64,000 nucleotides of DNA from Berberis thunbergii (lineage: Eukaryota; Streptophyta; Magnoliopsida; Ranunculales; Berberidaceae): assembly GCA_003290165.1 (NCBI GenBank), contig QNQO01001172.1, positions 285,015-349,014 on the forward strand. The letters are read 5' to 3'. This document shows positions 34,761-45,639 of the stretch, in pieces. The notes under the pieces were generated by a model, which was not told the origin of the DNA, did no database searches, and was given only the letters and a program-made list of their open reading frames with translations. Within the stretch, counting starts at the first letter, position 1; each line of letters begins with the position of its first letter. Position numbers and translations under genes: made by a program.

Positions 34761-35128
34761 CAATTTTTTTTTTTTTTTTTTTTTTTACTATCAAATGACT
34801 TTTTATTACACATCTCATAAGTTTTATGTCTAGAAAATAAAATTTTAAATGTGCCAAAGTTAAACATTTCCATGAATGGAGGCAAAGTAATGTAATTAAT
34901 TAATAAACGGTATTACATCGAGTCACAAAATCTATCAAATAATAAAAATAATGTATTACAATTATGGTACTTGGGACAACAAACTGAAAATTAAGCGATG
35001 GTTTTACCCATTGGATCAATGAGAATCATGCCAATAACACCACCCGCTTCTCTAACAAAATGGCCTTTTTGCTTCTAAGGTCTGGGAGTTCAAAATTCTG
35101 TTTATGACACTTGGACCTATCAAAATTA

Positions 35129-35489
35129 TCAATCACTCCAAGGATCATTTTCTGCCCTCACTTCTGAAGGCTCAACGACTTCTGTTTCAGAGGCTTCGGC
35201 AGTTGAAGCAGCTTCAGATTCTTCAGTGGCATCAGACTCTTCTGATCTTCCCCATCTCCCGCCAAGGGCAATTGCCATCATTTCATATATCTTGTTACCC
35301 AAATCAGCTGGACTATCAGGCTGAAAATATTATCAAGATAGAGTTAAGTAATTATCAAACAGGTTTGGTTCAGAAACAAGTTTCAGAGGGAGTCCTTACT
35401 GAGTATCCACTGGAGATCAAAGCTGTATCATACAGCAAATCAACTGCTCTTTTAGCTTCACCACTCTCGGGAGCATTCTTGCATGCAGC
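35129..35489 (-). pseudogene. Captured C-terminal exons of chloroplast HSP90 (HSP90C)
   Basis: There are two exons on the - strand. 35489-35400 has 30 codons including 'AKRAVDLLYDTALISSGYS'. 35320-35129 has 64 codons including stop, with 'ADLGNKIYEMMAIALGGRWG', then an acidic Ser/Ala/Glu stretch and the end 'VVEPSEVRAENDPWSD'. The acceptors and the GTAAGG donor are intact and the frame is open to the natural stop. The ending matches plastid HSP90 (HSP90-5/CR88 type), a stromal chaperone. Only the extreme C-terminus is present, without ATPase or middle domain, so it cannot be a working chaperone. It is the leftmost captured piece. Confidence 0.85.
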
Positions 35490-35540
35490 CTACAGGGTAA
35501 AAGATCATCAAAAACTGACCAATGAAGCCACTGAATGATG

Positions 35541-36483
35541 ACATTCATTCAATATTGACACTTGGAAGAGCTGGGTGCTTCTCCTAACTGATGGTATGGT
35601 ATGTTTATGAATCAAGGCACAGATCCATGAGATTTCTTAAAAGTTTCAATACTTGAAAAGGAAGTAATAACAATGTTATGCCAAAACAACAGAACAAGGA
35701 CAATGGATACCACAGATTTCTCAAAAAATTGCAACACTTGTAAAGGAAGCAACAACAATGGTTGCAAATAGCACAAGTTGATTTGTCATTATAGTGAGGC
35801 AACATAATAGTGAACACTAGAAGTCCCAAACATTGATTACTACGTTTACCTCAACTAAAAAGTTAGCAAATGACCTAAAGATGGATTTTCTTTTCCAAAG
35901 AAAAAAGGTGCCAGACAAAAGTACAAACAATTTGAGTAAGATAATGCCTCTTTAAGTTAGTGGATACTTTCTAATGTTTTTCATTTAGTGCTAAATGCTA
36001 AGCACTAGCAGACATGTACACGGCCTACAGATTTGATCAAGAGTGAAATCACTGGCAACAACACCTAGTAAGTGCATTACATAACTATAGTTTCCTTATC
36101 CAGGGATGAATAATGCTTTGACACTTGAGATATAAACTTAACAACTAAAAGATTATGAAAGAAAAACACAAGATAACCAAGACTGCCAGTGAGAGTAGGC
36201 ATGCTTCATTCATTTGTTGTCTGATATCAGAAATGTATGCATTTAACAAAAATCAAACGGTATTTAAAAGCGTTATCTTACACTCAGCAGCAAGCAATGA
36301 TAGCAACGACAGCAGCAGCAGCAGCAGCACCTCTTCTAGAATTACTGGTTAACAGAGAGACCCTAATGAAAGCGTGATATGTGCCTTAATCATTTGCGGA
36401 TCGATTCAATTCAACAAAATATCATGAAGTTAAAATAGGATTTGGTGGGTAATGAGTGATAAATTGAAATTCAGTATTGTCAC
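35541..36483. other. CACTA interior without recognised coding
   Basis: AT-rich sequence with an imperfect AGC trinucleotide microsatellite at 36308-36330. It may include intron or flanking DNA of the neighbouring captured genes. Confidence 0.4.
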
Positions 36484-37046
36484 CTGATACCATTGGAGCT
36501 CACGTTGCATTTGTAATGCTGCACCTGAAATCTCTTTGAGTTTAGAAAGTGGTGCCATTTTTGCAGCCAAATGCAATATGGTATCTCCGGAGGTTTGGAT
36601 TTTGTATATAGCCAATTGTTTATTGAATCCAAGATCCTTGAGGTAGCCAAAAATCTTTTTCTGTCTATGCTTGATTGCAACATGAAGCACATACTCGCCA
36701 ACACTGTTATGGTACTGAATTTTAGTTGGACTCAAATCTATGATTGATTTCATAAGCTCGATATGTCCGTTCTTTGAAGCTTCCAAAATAGCTTCACCTA
36801 GTAAATTGGAAATTTCTGACTGATCCAGTTTGGACATTAAGATGCATACTTGCTCAACCAGTTTCAAGTACTTTCCATACATAATTTTTCCGTCACACAA
36901 CTTTTTAACACTTGGCACTATTATAAAAAAACATGAGGCGGAATGAAAATAAACATTAAAGAATAATTATGGAATTCATAAGGTTTGATATTGCATACCT
37001 AATTGTAGCAAGGCATTAAGAAGTACCATGTTCGGCTTTTCAAGTG
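36484..37046 (-). pseudogene. Captured exons of an ankyrin-repeat/PGG-type protein
   Basis: Exon 37046-36999 ('LEKPNMVLLNALLQL') joins exon 36917-36484 with matching phase and intact GT-AG signals. The second exon contains ankyrin repeats: 'AILEASKNGHIELMKSII', 'NSVGEYVLHVAIKHRQKKIF' and 'SGDTILHLAAKMAP'. It ends 'SGAALQMQRELQWYQ', the stretch that precedes the PGG domain in plant ACD6/ITN1-like membrane proteins. The PGG transmembrane part is absent. In the 434-nt exon I see no internal stop. Confidence 0.82.
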
Positions 37047-37445
37047 CTGTAATGTTAAACAAAATTATTTCTAAGACACCAAGAATTAGTTGCAACTATT
37101 CATGTGCATTTACTCAGTATTTTGCAAAACTAATATACTCATAGGTTAATATGATGTTTATAGATAAAATGAGTTAATTAGAGGACATTTCAAATTAGCA
37201 GATTCCACTTCATTTTCAACTTTCTTGTCAGCTTTGGAAAAACTAATTTTGCTTTTTCTCAACTACTTGACTTTGTTTCTGTTAGTTGACAATAACAAAA
37301 GAAAAATTAAAACCTAGAACCTAACCTGGTAATAAATGTAGTAAATCAAAACTATAATGCATAGGGAAAGGACTACTTGTAGTAAAATTTGCAGCCTGAA
37401 ATATTTGTGAAACTTACTATTTCTGCTGCTTGTACTGTTACCATT

Positions 37446-38641
37446 TCAGTGGTAGTGACCCAAGTACAGAAAACTGAGCAACATCAATGTTACTAAGCAC
37501 AGACCAAGATTTGGAGCATTTGTTGGTTGACCACTTTTTTTGGCTCCATCTGCTGCCGCACTAGCAGGTCCTGGTGCTGAGACCAACTTGCTTACTGGTG
37601 GTACAGGTGGATCTAGAACATCTGCTGCTGTAAGATCTGGTGCAGGCGCTTCAGTTCAGCCGGTGCCAATGATTCTCTTGGAATCAAGTTAATCAAGGAA
37701 CAAGGTTGTAACGGTAAGATAGGGTACTCAACGACAGAATTTGGATCAAAACATGGACTTCCTGTAGTCAGTCACATAAGAAAACAACCATGTCATTAGA
37801 ATGGACTTTTAGGTATGTAAGCTAAACTGCTTTGTAACAAACATGAAAAACAGGGATGCAGGGTAGCGTAATGCATCACTTAGGATAGTGGGGTTCTTCA
37901 TTGACAAAAGTTGGTCGTTGTGCCAGATCAGGTCAGTGGAACTTACTCTTGAATGAACTTGCAGTTCCAGGATAATCAGTTACAAGGCCATCCACTCCAA
38001 TTTCTGAGACATAGGTAGCAATCTCGATGATTGGATCTTAAAAGAAGTCGAACACAATGACTGTGTATTCATTTCTGAACACTGAGACATATACAGAAAT
38101 GTTGGCAGAAAGCAGTCATAGCATTAGTACTCGCCATGAGGTCTGGAGATTGCATGCAGAAGGGAACTCCATCTTGGGTCATTTGTACTGTGCAGTCTAT
38201 GATGTCAACACCATCATCGATTGCTTGCTGATAAGCAAGATAGCTACAGGGTGGATATACTCCACTTGCTCCGTGATTTGAAATGATCAAAACTTTGTCT
38301 GCCACTATAAAATAGAAAACAAGTTTTTTCCTTAGTAAATCATCCATTTTTTGTTTCCTTTCTTCATGAAGTAGCTAAAGTTGATAACTTACACTTGGTA
38401 ACCGTAGCATTTTGGCGGTTTGCTAAGCAAGCTGTGGGACAGAAATGAAGAGTGTTTAATGAGCAGCATGTTCATCGGTTTCTAGTTACTTCAGTGGTAT
38501 AGAATCAATGATAGAATCTCACCAATTGCCTCTGATGCAGTGGTAGAGAAATCCGTAAGCACTCCATCAACCGAAAACAGAGTTATCCACAAGCTCACCA
38601 ACTAATTCATCACTGTTTGGCGGCACATTTCTCACAAGGAC
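37446..38641 (-). pseudogene. Captured GDPDL-type glycerophosphodiester phosphodiesterase fragment
   Basis: Pieces on the - strand: 38641-38523 ('QVLVRNVPPNSDELVGELV', frame break, 'VDGVLTDFSTTASEAIG'); 38431-38395 ('CLANRQNATVTK'); 38304-37947 ('VLIISNHGASGVYPPCSYLA', 'AIDDGVDIIDCTVQMTQDGV', then a jump to 'EIGVDGLVTDYPGTASS'); and the tail ending at 37446, 'SGQPTNAPNLGLCLVTLML' plus a short hydrophobic end. This order matches SHV3/GDPDL proteins, GPI-anchored cell-wall proteins with two GDPD-like domains. The hydrophobic tail is the expected GPI signal. A large middle part is missing and there is at least one stop and one frameshift, so it is not functional. Confidence 0.78.
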
Positions 38642-39120
38642 CTGTAGAATACCAAATTGCATAACAAACTTTCTGAAATGGAAAAATCCCAAGGCCACAT
38701 AAAAATTAAGCAAGTAAATTTAAGCTACAACCACAGTTTCGAAATCAAGGCAATATATTTTGCCTTCCATGCTTGATTGTTGAGAACTGCTTATGCTCTA
38801 GTTCTAATTGTCATCTGACATGTGCGCTTTGACCATGGGTTCTTAGTACTCTTAGGCTCAGTTTCTCACAGTGAGGATGCATCATCTTAGGGATTGATAG
38901 TTGATTAATCAAGGACTGTAATGCAGGAATAACAGATACTTTTAGCTTAGACATATATTTGTGCACATCATGATGTCATACAGTCTAGTATGAGTGCCTG
39001 GGTTCTCAGGACTAGTGTTGATCAAGTTGTATGGCTAGCAAAGCTTACAAATACAACTGAGTATTTAAAACTTGGACTAAAAAATAACAATAAAGAAAAT
39101 ATTACCTCATTCTTGGTTGG

Positions 39121-40015
39121 ATGCTGAAGAATCAATTGATGAGCATGCAAGTAGTGACGGGGCCAGAAACTGGGCCAGCAGAATTACCTCCTCTGCAGTA
39201 TTCCATTCCTGTTTTACATAACATAAAACCAGAATCAGTGAAATCCAACCATGTTTTGTATAACATAAAACCATAATCAATCATTAATAATAAACAAGGT
39301 CACAACATGCATGACCACCCAACTATAGCAATGTTATTACATGCTGTATCATTCTTATGCCAATAGAGATTGTTGCATGAATGAAGAACTTCTACAAAAT
39401 TGTGATTATGATTTTAATAGCAAGGCTTCTTTTTTTTAGTTGATGTATATCATTTTTTTTCTTTTTTTGGATAGCACCACTTCAATGCTAACAAATTTTA
39501 TTTTTTTATATATACTCGTGTCAAGCCAAATTGAACTTTACTATCTAATCAGAAGCAAAAATAAAAATAGAAACACCTTTCCAAGAGAGAAAATTAGCAC
39601 TTTCTGAAACTTTTATTGTCGATTGCCTCCAGTTTACGCGCAAAAGACAATAGCCATGTATCAGACAATAATTTCCAATTCTTATGAGCATGTTCATGTC
39701 TTTTAATTTACTCCCTAGACATTCCTAGTTCAGCTGGGCAAGACAATAGCTTCTTTAGAGCAACCTTCATGAACCAAAGACAATGAAAAAATGGCAACTC
39801 AAATGAACAGAGCCAAAACGCACAAACATTAATCAGATTTAGAAAAATTAATGAAAACAACCAATAAATCAAAAACATACTTCATATTTTGACTCCAGAC
39901 TCCCTCCTCCTTCATATTTTCCGTGCTTAAAATGCCGGACATGTGCTACATTATAATGAGGTGCCTGTCTCAAAAGGTTGTCAGACAGCCACTTTACAGT
40001 TTTTTTAGCAGCATT
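39121..40015 (-). pseudogene. Captured two-exon coding fragment, unidentified
   Basis: Exon about 40015-39881 reads '[20 protein letters not shown]' and 'GGSLESKYE', ending at a GTATGT donor. After a 672-nt intron, an exon beginning at 39208 behind a CAG acceptor continues in phase: 'EWNTAEEVILLAQFLAPSLL', 'ACSSIDSSASNQE', then TGA. Matched splice sites and phase suggest a genuine C-terminal part of a gene. I do not recognise the family. It lies between the kinase and GDPDL pieces and is on the same strand. Confidence 0.45.
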
Positions 40016-40126
40016 ACTAATGACAAAAAATGATAGTACGTGGAAAATCAAATTTTTCAAAAGAAATAAAAACTTTACGAGCCGTAAAAATTTAGGAAAA
40101 GTGAACAGAGCTAAGTTCATGCAGAC

Positions 40127-41095
40127 CTCTGGTTTTAAATCACGATGCACAACCCCTTGAAGATGGGAAAATGCAACTACGCTTAGGATTTGTAAAACAA
40201 TAACCTTTGCATCTTCTTCTGTGTATATACCACCTCTGCAATAAGAAAAAAAAACACCGTGATGACTTTACAAAAAACCAAACTTTTTTTAAGTTGACAT
40301 TTAGAACGCCTTTGATTTAAGAATCATAAAATAAAATGATGGTTACCTGGATAAAATTCTGTCAAGCAGTTCTCCACCTTCACACAATCTGAAAAAGGGA
40401 AAAGTTCAACTCTAAGTTTAGAACCATGTAAAGGCTCCATGCTTAGGCAATCAATTTTTTCACATTTTTTTTCTAAGGTTCTAATTCTTCACTCATTATG
40501 AATATATTAACTCGAGATAGTAATATAAAACAGGTTGTAATGTATGAATGGGGTCTCGTTTTGGTGCGTTTTTAGTGGATATGCCTACCATATGTGATCA
40601 TGTTGTTGTGACATAAGTTCCAACTTTTAAAAATGCTAATAAATAGCTTTGAAATAAGAGCATATTCCAAGATAGCTCACTGAGAACTAGAGTCACTAAA
40701 TAACTATATCTTATTCGAAGTGTTCGCAAATAAGGAAACAAAACTAACACATTGGGAAAATCAGTTTCATGTACTTGAATTATCAACATTGATGCTGGTT
40801 TCAAAAAGATTCGTCTAAAGCAGATTATCGACTAAAGTAAATGCACTATTTCACATACGCACCAACCAACTTTATCAACAGTAAAACAGTGGAAAAACAT
40901 ACCAAATATACATATAACAAATTAACTATTCGATTGTGGTCATAATAAGTGACTACTTTTCAAAGAAAAAGAAAAAATTAAGCCTACAGGATATCATTTA
41001 GAAACAAGAAATAACATATTCCATGATTACATAGACGTTATTTGCATCGGCACAAGCATCGTGATACCGGACCAGATTCTTACTTGTCACATAGC
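40127..41095 (-). pseudogene. Captured CDPK-related kinase (CRK) exons
   Basis: There are three exons on the - strand. About 41095-41031 has 'SKNLVRYHDACADANNVYVI' and 'MEY'. 40388-40347 has 'LCEGGELLDRILS'. 40235-40127 has '[20 protein letters not shown]' and then 'VVHRDLKPE'. Their order and boundaries match kinase subdomains IV-VIB of plant CDPK-related kinases, with the catalytic HRDLKPEN loop cut at its exon end. Splice signals and phases are preserved for the last two. ATP-binding loop, activation segment and EF-hand-like tail are absent. The fragment is too short for catalysis. Confidence 0.82.
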
Positions 41096-41817
41096 TGAAA
41101 ATTATTGCATTGATTGCAAACCCAACGCATTTCAGAAAACAAACCCTTGCAGAGAAACCACAAATCAGACAAACAATTGACAAGCTCTGCTATCCAAATT
41201 GACGAACATAAAATGCATGTGCAAATCATAAACGTTGTAAATAACATCTTTTGCATATAAATATTCACAATGTTAATCAGATATTTAGTTTAGTTGAAAC
41301 ATCAAATGTTGAACATGAGCATCCAAATGTTGAACATGAGCACCAAACATGTTAAATGTTTTGAATAAAAAACAAGTAACCAAAGACAAATAAGAAACAT
41401 ATTAGCAAACCAACCATCGTGAAAGATTTCAAGGGGAAACTTGGTTCTCAATCTTTCCAACCGGATATCAATTAAAAAAAAACTTTGAAGTATGGTACTT
41501 GGTCAGCTTCTTATGCAAGTCCACTCGCAAAACCCAGATGAAACAAATTCAACTAATACACTCAATCATTAAGATGAATACCAAATGCATATAATTGTTA
41601 TTCTAGAACCCTGTCATGCAAGTCAAACATAACCTTATAATATCATCAAAAGTTAGCTAGATTGCCCATGAATACCTATATGTAATCAGAATCATTTCTA
41701 AAAACCATCAATTTGTGACAACTCTCTTAAGACATCACTAATAATGACTTGATTGTCACAACTCTCTTCAGATTGTAACAACTAGGGAGGACAATGTTTC
41801 AAAATTTGTTCATTTAA

Positions 41818-41853
41818 ATTGGCTCTGAATATAAACGGGGGGGGGGGGGGGGG
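41818..41853. repeat. Poly-G run
   Basis: About 19 consecutive G occur near 41837-41853 inside the CACTA element. The bases on either side, 'ataaacg' and 'tggtttataaaacaatc', have no link to a gene. It may be a length-variable tract. Confidence 0.6.
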
Positions 41854-41985
41854 TGGTTTATAAAACAATCCCCATAGAAGACAATATTAAATAATTGAAT
41901 GGGGTTTTGTAAAACAATCACCATAGAAGATAGTATTGAATAATTGAATGAATAAAAAATAAAAATAAAAGGCATAATAAATTAC

Positions 41986-42488
41986 TTGCCAAGATCGATG
42001 TGCGCTTGGATACCGAAACCAAAGCATCCAGTCTTACTGAAGTTCCTCCTCAAAAGGTCGTACTCCTTCACCTTCAATCCACTCTCAAGAAGTTGCATCC
42101 CCTTGTCACCTCGACGGTGACATAGCAATAAATCTTCTCATTACACCCAATTCTGAAAAAAATTGTTAACACAAAAAAAAAAAAATCAAAGGGTCAAAAA
42201 CCCCATCAACCAAATCAATGTAAAATCAAAATGAACAAAAAACATAAAAGAGAGAAACCCTTTTTGTTTGTTAGATACATACCTTTGGAGAAACTGGGGT
42301 TTGTCCACTCAACAACTCCAACGCCTACAAATAAAAATCAGTGAAAAATGATGGGGGTTTAGGAGGAAAAGATGTGCAATGGGGTTTAGGGGGTAAGAGA
42401 GAGATAGACTTAGTATACATACCTTGGAGGCCTTGGTGAGACGATCTCTGCTCTTGCCGACGGAGATGTTGAGGACGAGCTTCTGCAC
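41986..42488 (-). pseudogene. Captured ribosomal protein uL5 (RPL11) exons
   Basis: Three exons on the - strand: 42488-42423 'VQKLVLNISVGKSRDRLTKA', 42324-42283 'ALELLSGQTPVSPK', and 42152-41986, with '[13 protein letters not shown]', a one-base frameshift, then '[20 protein letters not shown]' and '[10 protein letters not shown]'. This is the N-terminal half of eukaryotic 60S protein L11, which contacts 5S rRNA. AG acceptors, and GT donors of the first two exons, are intact. The first Met and the C-terminal half are missing and the frameshift breaks it. It is the first captured gene met when reading the - strand from the right end, just inside a CT-rich leader-like stretch (42480-42870). Confidence 0.85.
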
Positions 42489-42899
42489 CTAGATCTCTAT
42501 TTCTCGATCTCTCGATTTCTCTCTCCCTCACTCTTTCCCTCTCCCTGGATCTCTCTCATTCTCGCTTGAGCGGCGTGGCTTTGGTTTGAAGAAAAGCGGC
42601 GTGTCTTTGGTTTGAAGAAGAGCGGCGTCCCTCTCCCTGGATCTATCTCACTCCCACTCCCACTCCCACTCTCACTCTCGCTCGATTTCTCTCTCCCTCA
42701 CTCTTTCACTCTCGCTCAATTTCTCTCACTCTCCCTAGATTTCTCTCTCCCTCACTCTAGCTTGTAGAGAGGCGCACCTTTGGAGAAGAAAAACGCCTCT
42801 CCGATCTGATGCGATTGACAGGGGAGGAGAGCGAGACTGAGAGGGAGAAAGACGAAGATGTTGAAGTGGAATCGAGCGAGGTCGCTTTTTTTTATTTCC

Positions 42900-43083
42900 C
42901 GCCTACTCTGTTGTAGCTATTAAAATTTGCGCTCTGTGAAGCAATTGTGGAGCGCGCATTTCTTTTTCACTTCCCGCGCTAGCTTTTGGTCAATATAGCG
43001 GTTTCATTATTTGTAATTGTTCGTGAATTCAATCAATTATAGCGCTTTTCACAAAAACGCTATAAACATTAGCTATCAATGAT
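42900..43083. repeat. Right subterminal region of CACTA
   Basis: Sparse copies of the left-end motif occur ('tatagcggtttcatt', 'tatagcgcttttcac', 'aaacgctataaac'). Fewer units than on the left make the two ends asymmetric, as is usual for CACTA elements. Confidence 0.65.
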
Positions 43084-43102
43084 CACTTTTCTTGTAGTGA
43101 TG

Positions 43103-43930
43103 TATGCTCCGAGTGGTTTCGAAGGCAAGGGAGGCACACTTGGGTGATGTGTGTTCGGCACAAGAAGGGTAGTGCGATTGTGGAAAAGAAGCGAGATTTT
43201 CATTATTTGTGCATGATTGCCTTAATGGAAGAAACTAAATGCTCATTCGATCTTAGAATGAGAACTACATGTCTTCCTTAAAGGTAAAATGTATTTGGTT
43301 GACATTTAAATAATGGTGATTATGAGTATGATCTGTATTTATTTGAAAATATTCCTACTTATGAGGAACGATAATTTAAAAATTCTATTCATTTATTTCT
43401 AAAACATTATGTGCGGGATGATAAGTCTACTAACATTTTTTTGTCAGACTTACCACGTCCAACCTTAACTTTGTACTTGCTGGTAAAATAAATATATATT
43501 TTTAGCATGATAGAACTTTGTAGTATGACATGTTTGCCTCGTTGAGGAACTACAAGACTTTGAGTGTTATTTTGTTGTTTTTGAAATTTTCATGTTAAAG
43601 CACGTAACTATTTTATTTACAAGGATGTAGATTACTCATACCAGCTACCTCGCTGACCCAAGTAAGTTTATGCTTCTTGGGTACGTTCTTATTGGAACGT
43701 AGCCATTTAGCCTTTCATATGTTTAGAGATTTATGAGCAGCGTTACTGGAGTTTTGTTAGTAGGGCTAGCGACATCAGAATTTCATGGTTAGATTATTTA
43801 GTTTGTTTTATTTTTCTAAATTATGTTTTAGTTGTTGTTGCTAATTGTTTATGTTGTTATTGAATTTTCACGTCCCGAGTTTTGGGGAAAAAGATAATCC
43901 TACGTTGATTTTAGGATTTTTGTTTTCTTC
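43103..43930. other. AT-rich DNA between CACTA and minus-strand gypsy
   Basis: No gene or LTR is recognisable here. The 3' LTR expected left of the gypsy pol end is missing. Confidence 0.45.
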
Positions 43931-43935
43931 GAAAA

Positions 43936-44890
43936 TCAGGGTAATAGATTGATTGGATGTCGAGCTAGATAGCAGTGGAAGTTTAGTAAGCAAAACCTTT
44001 TATTGATAATTTCTTTGAGGTGCTCTATACATGACCGCTTAACGCTTTCACCGTCTATGCCTTCCAACCAATATGTCCCTAGCATGTTGACCTTGGTCAC
44101 TTTGTAGGGCCCTTCCCAATTTTGGTTCAACTTGCACGTGCTTGGTTCTTTAGTGTTTTGCTGAGTACCCAGTCTCCTACTTTGAGCTCATGTGGCTTGA
44201 CTATCATCTTGTAGTACTAAGCCATTTTTTGTTGGTAGGCGGTATCTTGGCGGAAGCCTGATCTCTCCTTTTTTGGAGGAGGTCCAACCCGACCCGTAAA
44301 GCTTCGTCGTTGCCCCCAGCCTGAGTTCCTTTGTTCAAAAAGTCAACATTTCTAGCTCCACAGGGACTATCGCTTCCGACCCGTAGGCTAGGGCAAAAGG
44401 TGTTTCCCTAGTGGGGGTCCTTTTGGTGGTCTAGTAGGTCCATATATTCCTGGTAGCGCTGAGACCCACTTTCCCTTGGCCACGTCAAGTTTTTTTTTAG
44501 CGCCTTCAAGATTGTTCTGTTGGTGACTTCTGCCTGACCGTTGGCTTTTGGATGCCCTGATGAGGAGAAGTGGTGCCTGATGCCAAAATCTATGCATAGC
44601 CTTTCAATCTTACTGCCTTCGATTTGGGTTCCGTTGTCACTGACTAGTGTCCTTGGAATGTCGAACCAGCAGACAATGGAGGCCCATATGAATTTTTCAA
44701 TTTGATTTTGGCCTATTTTGGATAGGGGCTCAACTTCGACCCATTTTGTGAAGTAGTCTACAGCTACAAGGAGGAACTTCTTATTGGCTAAGGCTGGGAG
44801 CGGTCCGAAAATGTCCATTCCCCGTTGCGCGAAGGGCCATGGGTTGGTCATTGGAGTCAAGTACTGAGCGGGCATGTATGTATACAACAC
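43936..44890 (-). pseudogene. Gypsy integrase and pol C-terminus
   Basis: 44890-44408 encodes 'QRGMDIFGPLP', 'FLLVAVDYFTKWVEVEPLS', 'LVSDNGTQ' and 'GHPKANGQAEVTNRTIL', the DDE integrase core with all three acidic blocks represented or positioned. After a frameshift, 44130-43936 gives 'NWEGPYKVTKVNMLGTYWL', the chromatin-proximal end of pol. The N-terminal zinc finger is degraded. Confidence 0.8.
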
Positions 44891-45639
44891 AAACCTTTGA
44901 CATTTGTCGTGTCTGCGGACGGTATCCTAGGCGTCCTACTGCATATTCGACCAATAATACCCTAAGGTTAAGGATATGTGGGCCAGAGTTTTCTTGCTTG
45001 GGTGGTTCCCGCAAATGCCATCATGAATCTCTTTAAGAACATGGTTCGCCTATGAGGGAATCAGGCATCTGAGTAGAGGTCTCGTGGTTGACCTTCTATA
45101 TAGTTTGTCATCGTGTACCGCACAACCCTATTTTTCAGATTTTTGGCCTATGTTTTTCGGCCGGGAGGACTTCTTTCTTGACATATTCAATAATGGGATT
45201 CATCCAGCTTGTTTCTACGTCTGTTGTGTAGACTTCGTTAGACTCCTTTTCTTCCAGACTCAATTGCTCTTGGAATTCAATGAGCCCATCAATAATCTCA
45301 GCAATAGCTGAGGGCTTGCTTGGCCAGTGTGTCGGCTCATTTGTTGTCATCTCAGGGACATTATAGGAGTTTGATAATTTTGAATCTGCTCATGGCGTTG
45401 ATTACCTTATCATGATAAGCCATCATCCTGGGATCTTTGTTGTTGAATTCCCTCTTGACCTGGTTGAATACCAGGCATGAGACATTGTATGTTGTTAGCT
45501 CATCTATCTCGATGCTTTCCAAGCCAAATTAGAGGGCCTCGTATTTCGTTTAGTTGTTCGAGGGTGGAAGCCAAACCTAATAGCTTTTTCCAGGGTGAAA
45601 CCACCCGGAGAGCGGAGTATGATTCCTGCTCAGCTTCCT

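Larger units (their letters stand above)
34351..43099. mobile_element. Non-autonomous CACTA transposon carrying host gene fragments (8.75 kb)
   Basis: The element starts CACTACAAGAAAA and ends TTTTCTTGTAGTG, a perfect 13-bp inverted repeat. It is flanked by ATG on both sides (34348-34350 and 43100-43102); a 3-bp duplication and CACTA ends define the En/Spm superfamily. The left subterminal region is packed with 'aaccgctatggta'/'taaaacgctat' palindromes; a sparser set is on the right. No TnpA/TnpD-like transposase was seen. The interior holds, from right to left on the - strand, fragments of RPL11, a CDPK-related kinase, an unidentified spliced gene, a GDPDL phosphodiesterase, an ankyrin/PGG protein and chloroplast HSP90. 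This is transduplication of the kind described for Pack-CACTA elements. Confidence 0.92.

Noticed and set aside
36300..36335. Ser-repeat coding region
   Set aside because: It is an imperfect AGC microsatellite. The open frame is short and lies between captured fragments without splice links.
36430..42531. Treating the kinase, ankyrin, GDPDL, HSP90 and RPL11 pieces as ordinary resident genes
   Set aside because: Each is only a few exons of a much larger gene, several have stops or shifts, and all lie within one element with perfect CACTA ends and a target duplication.
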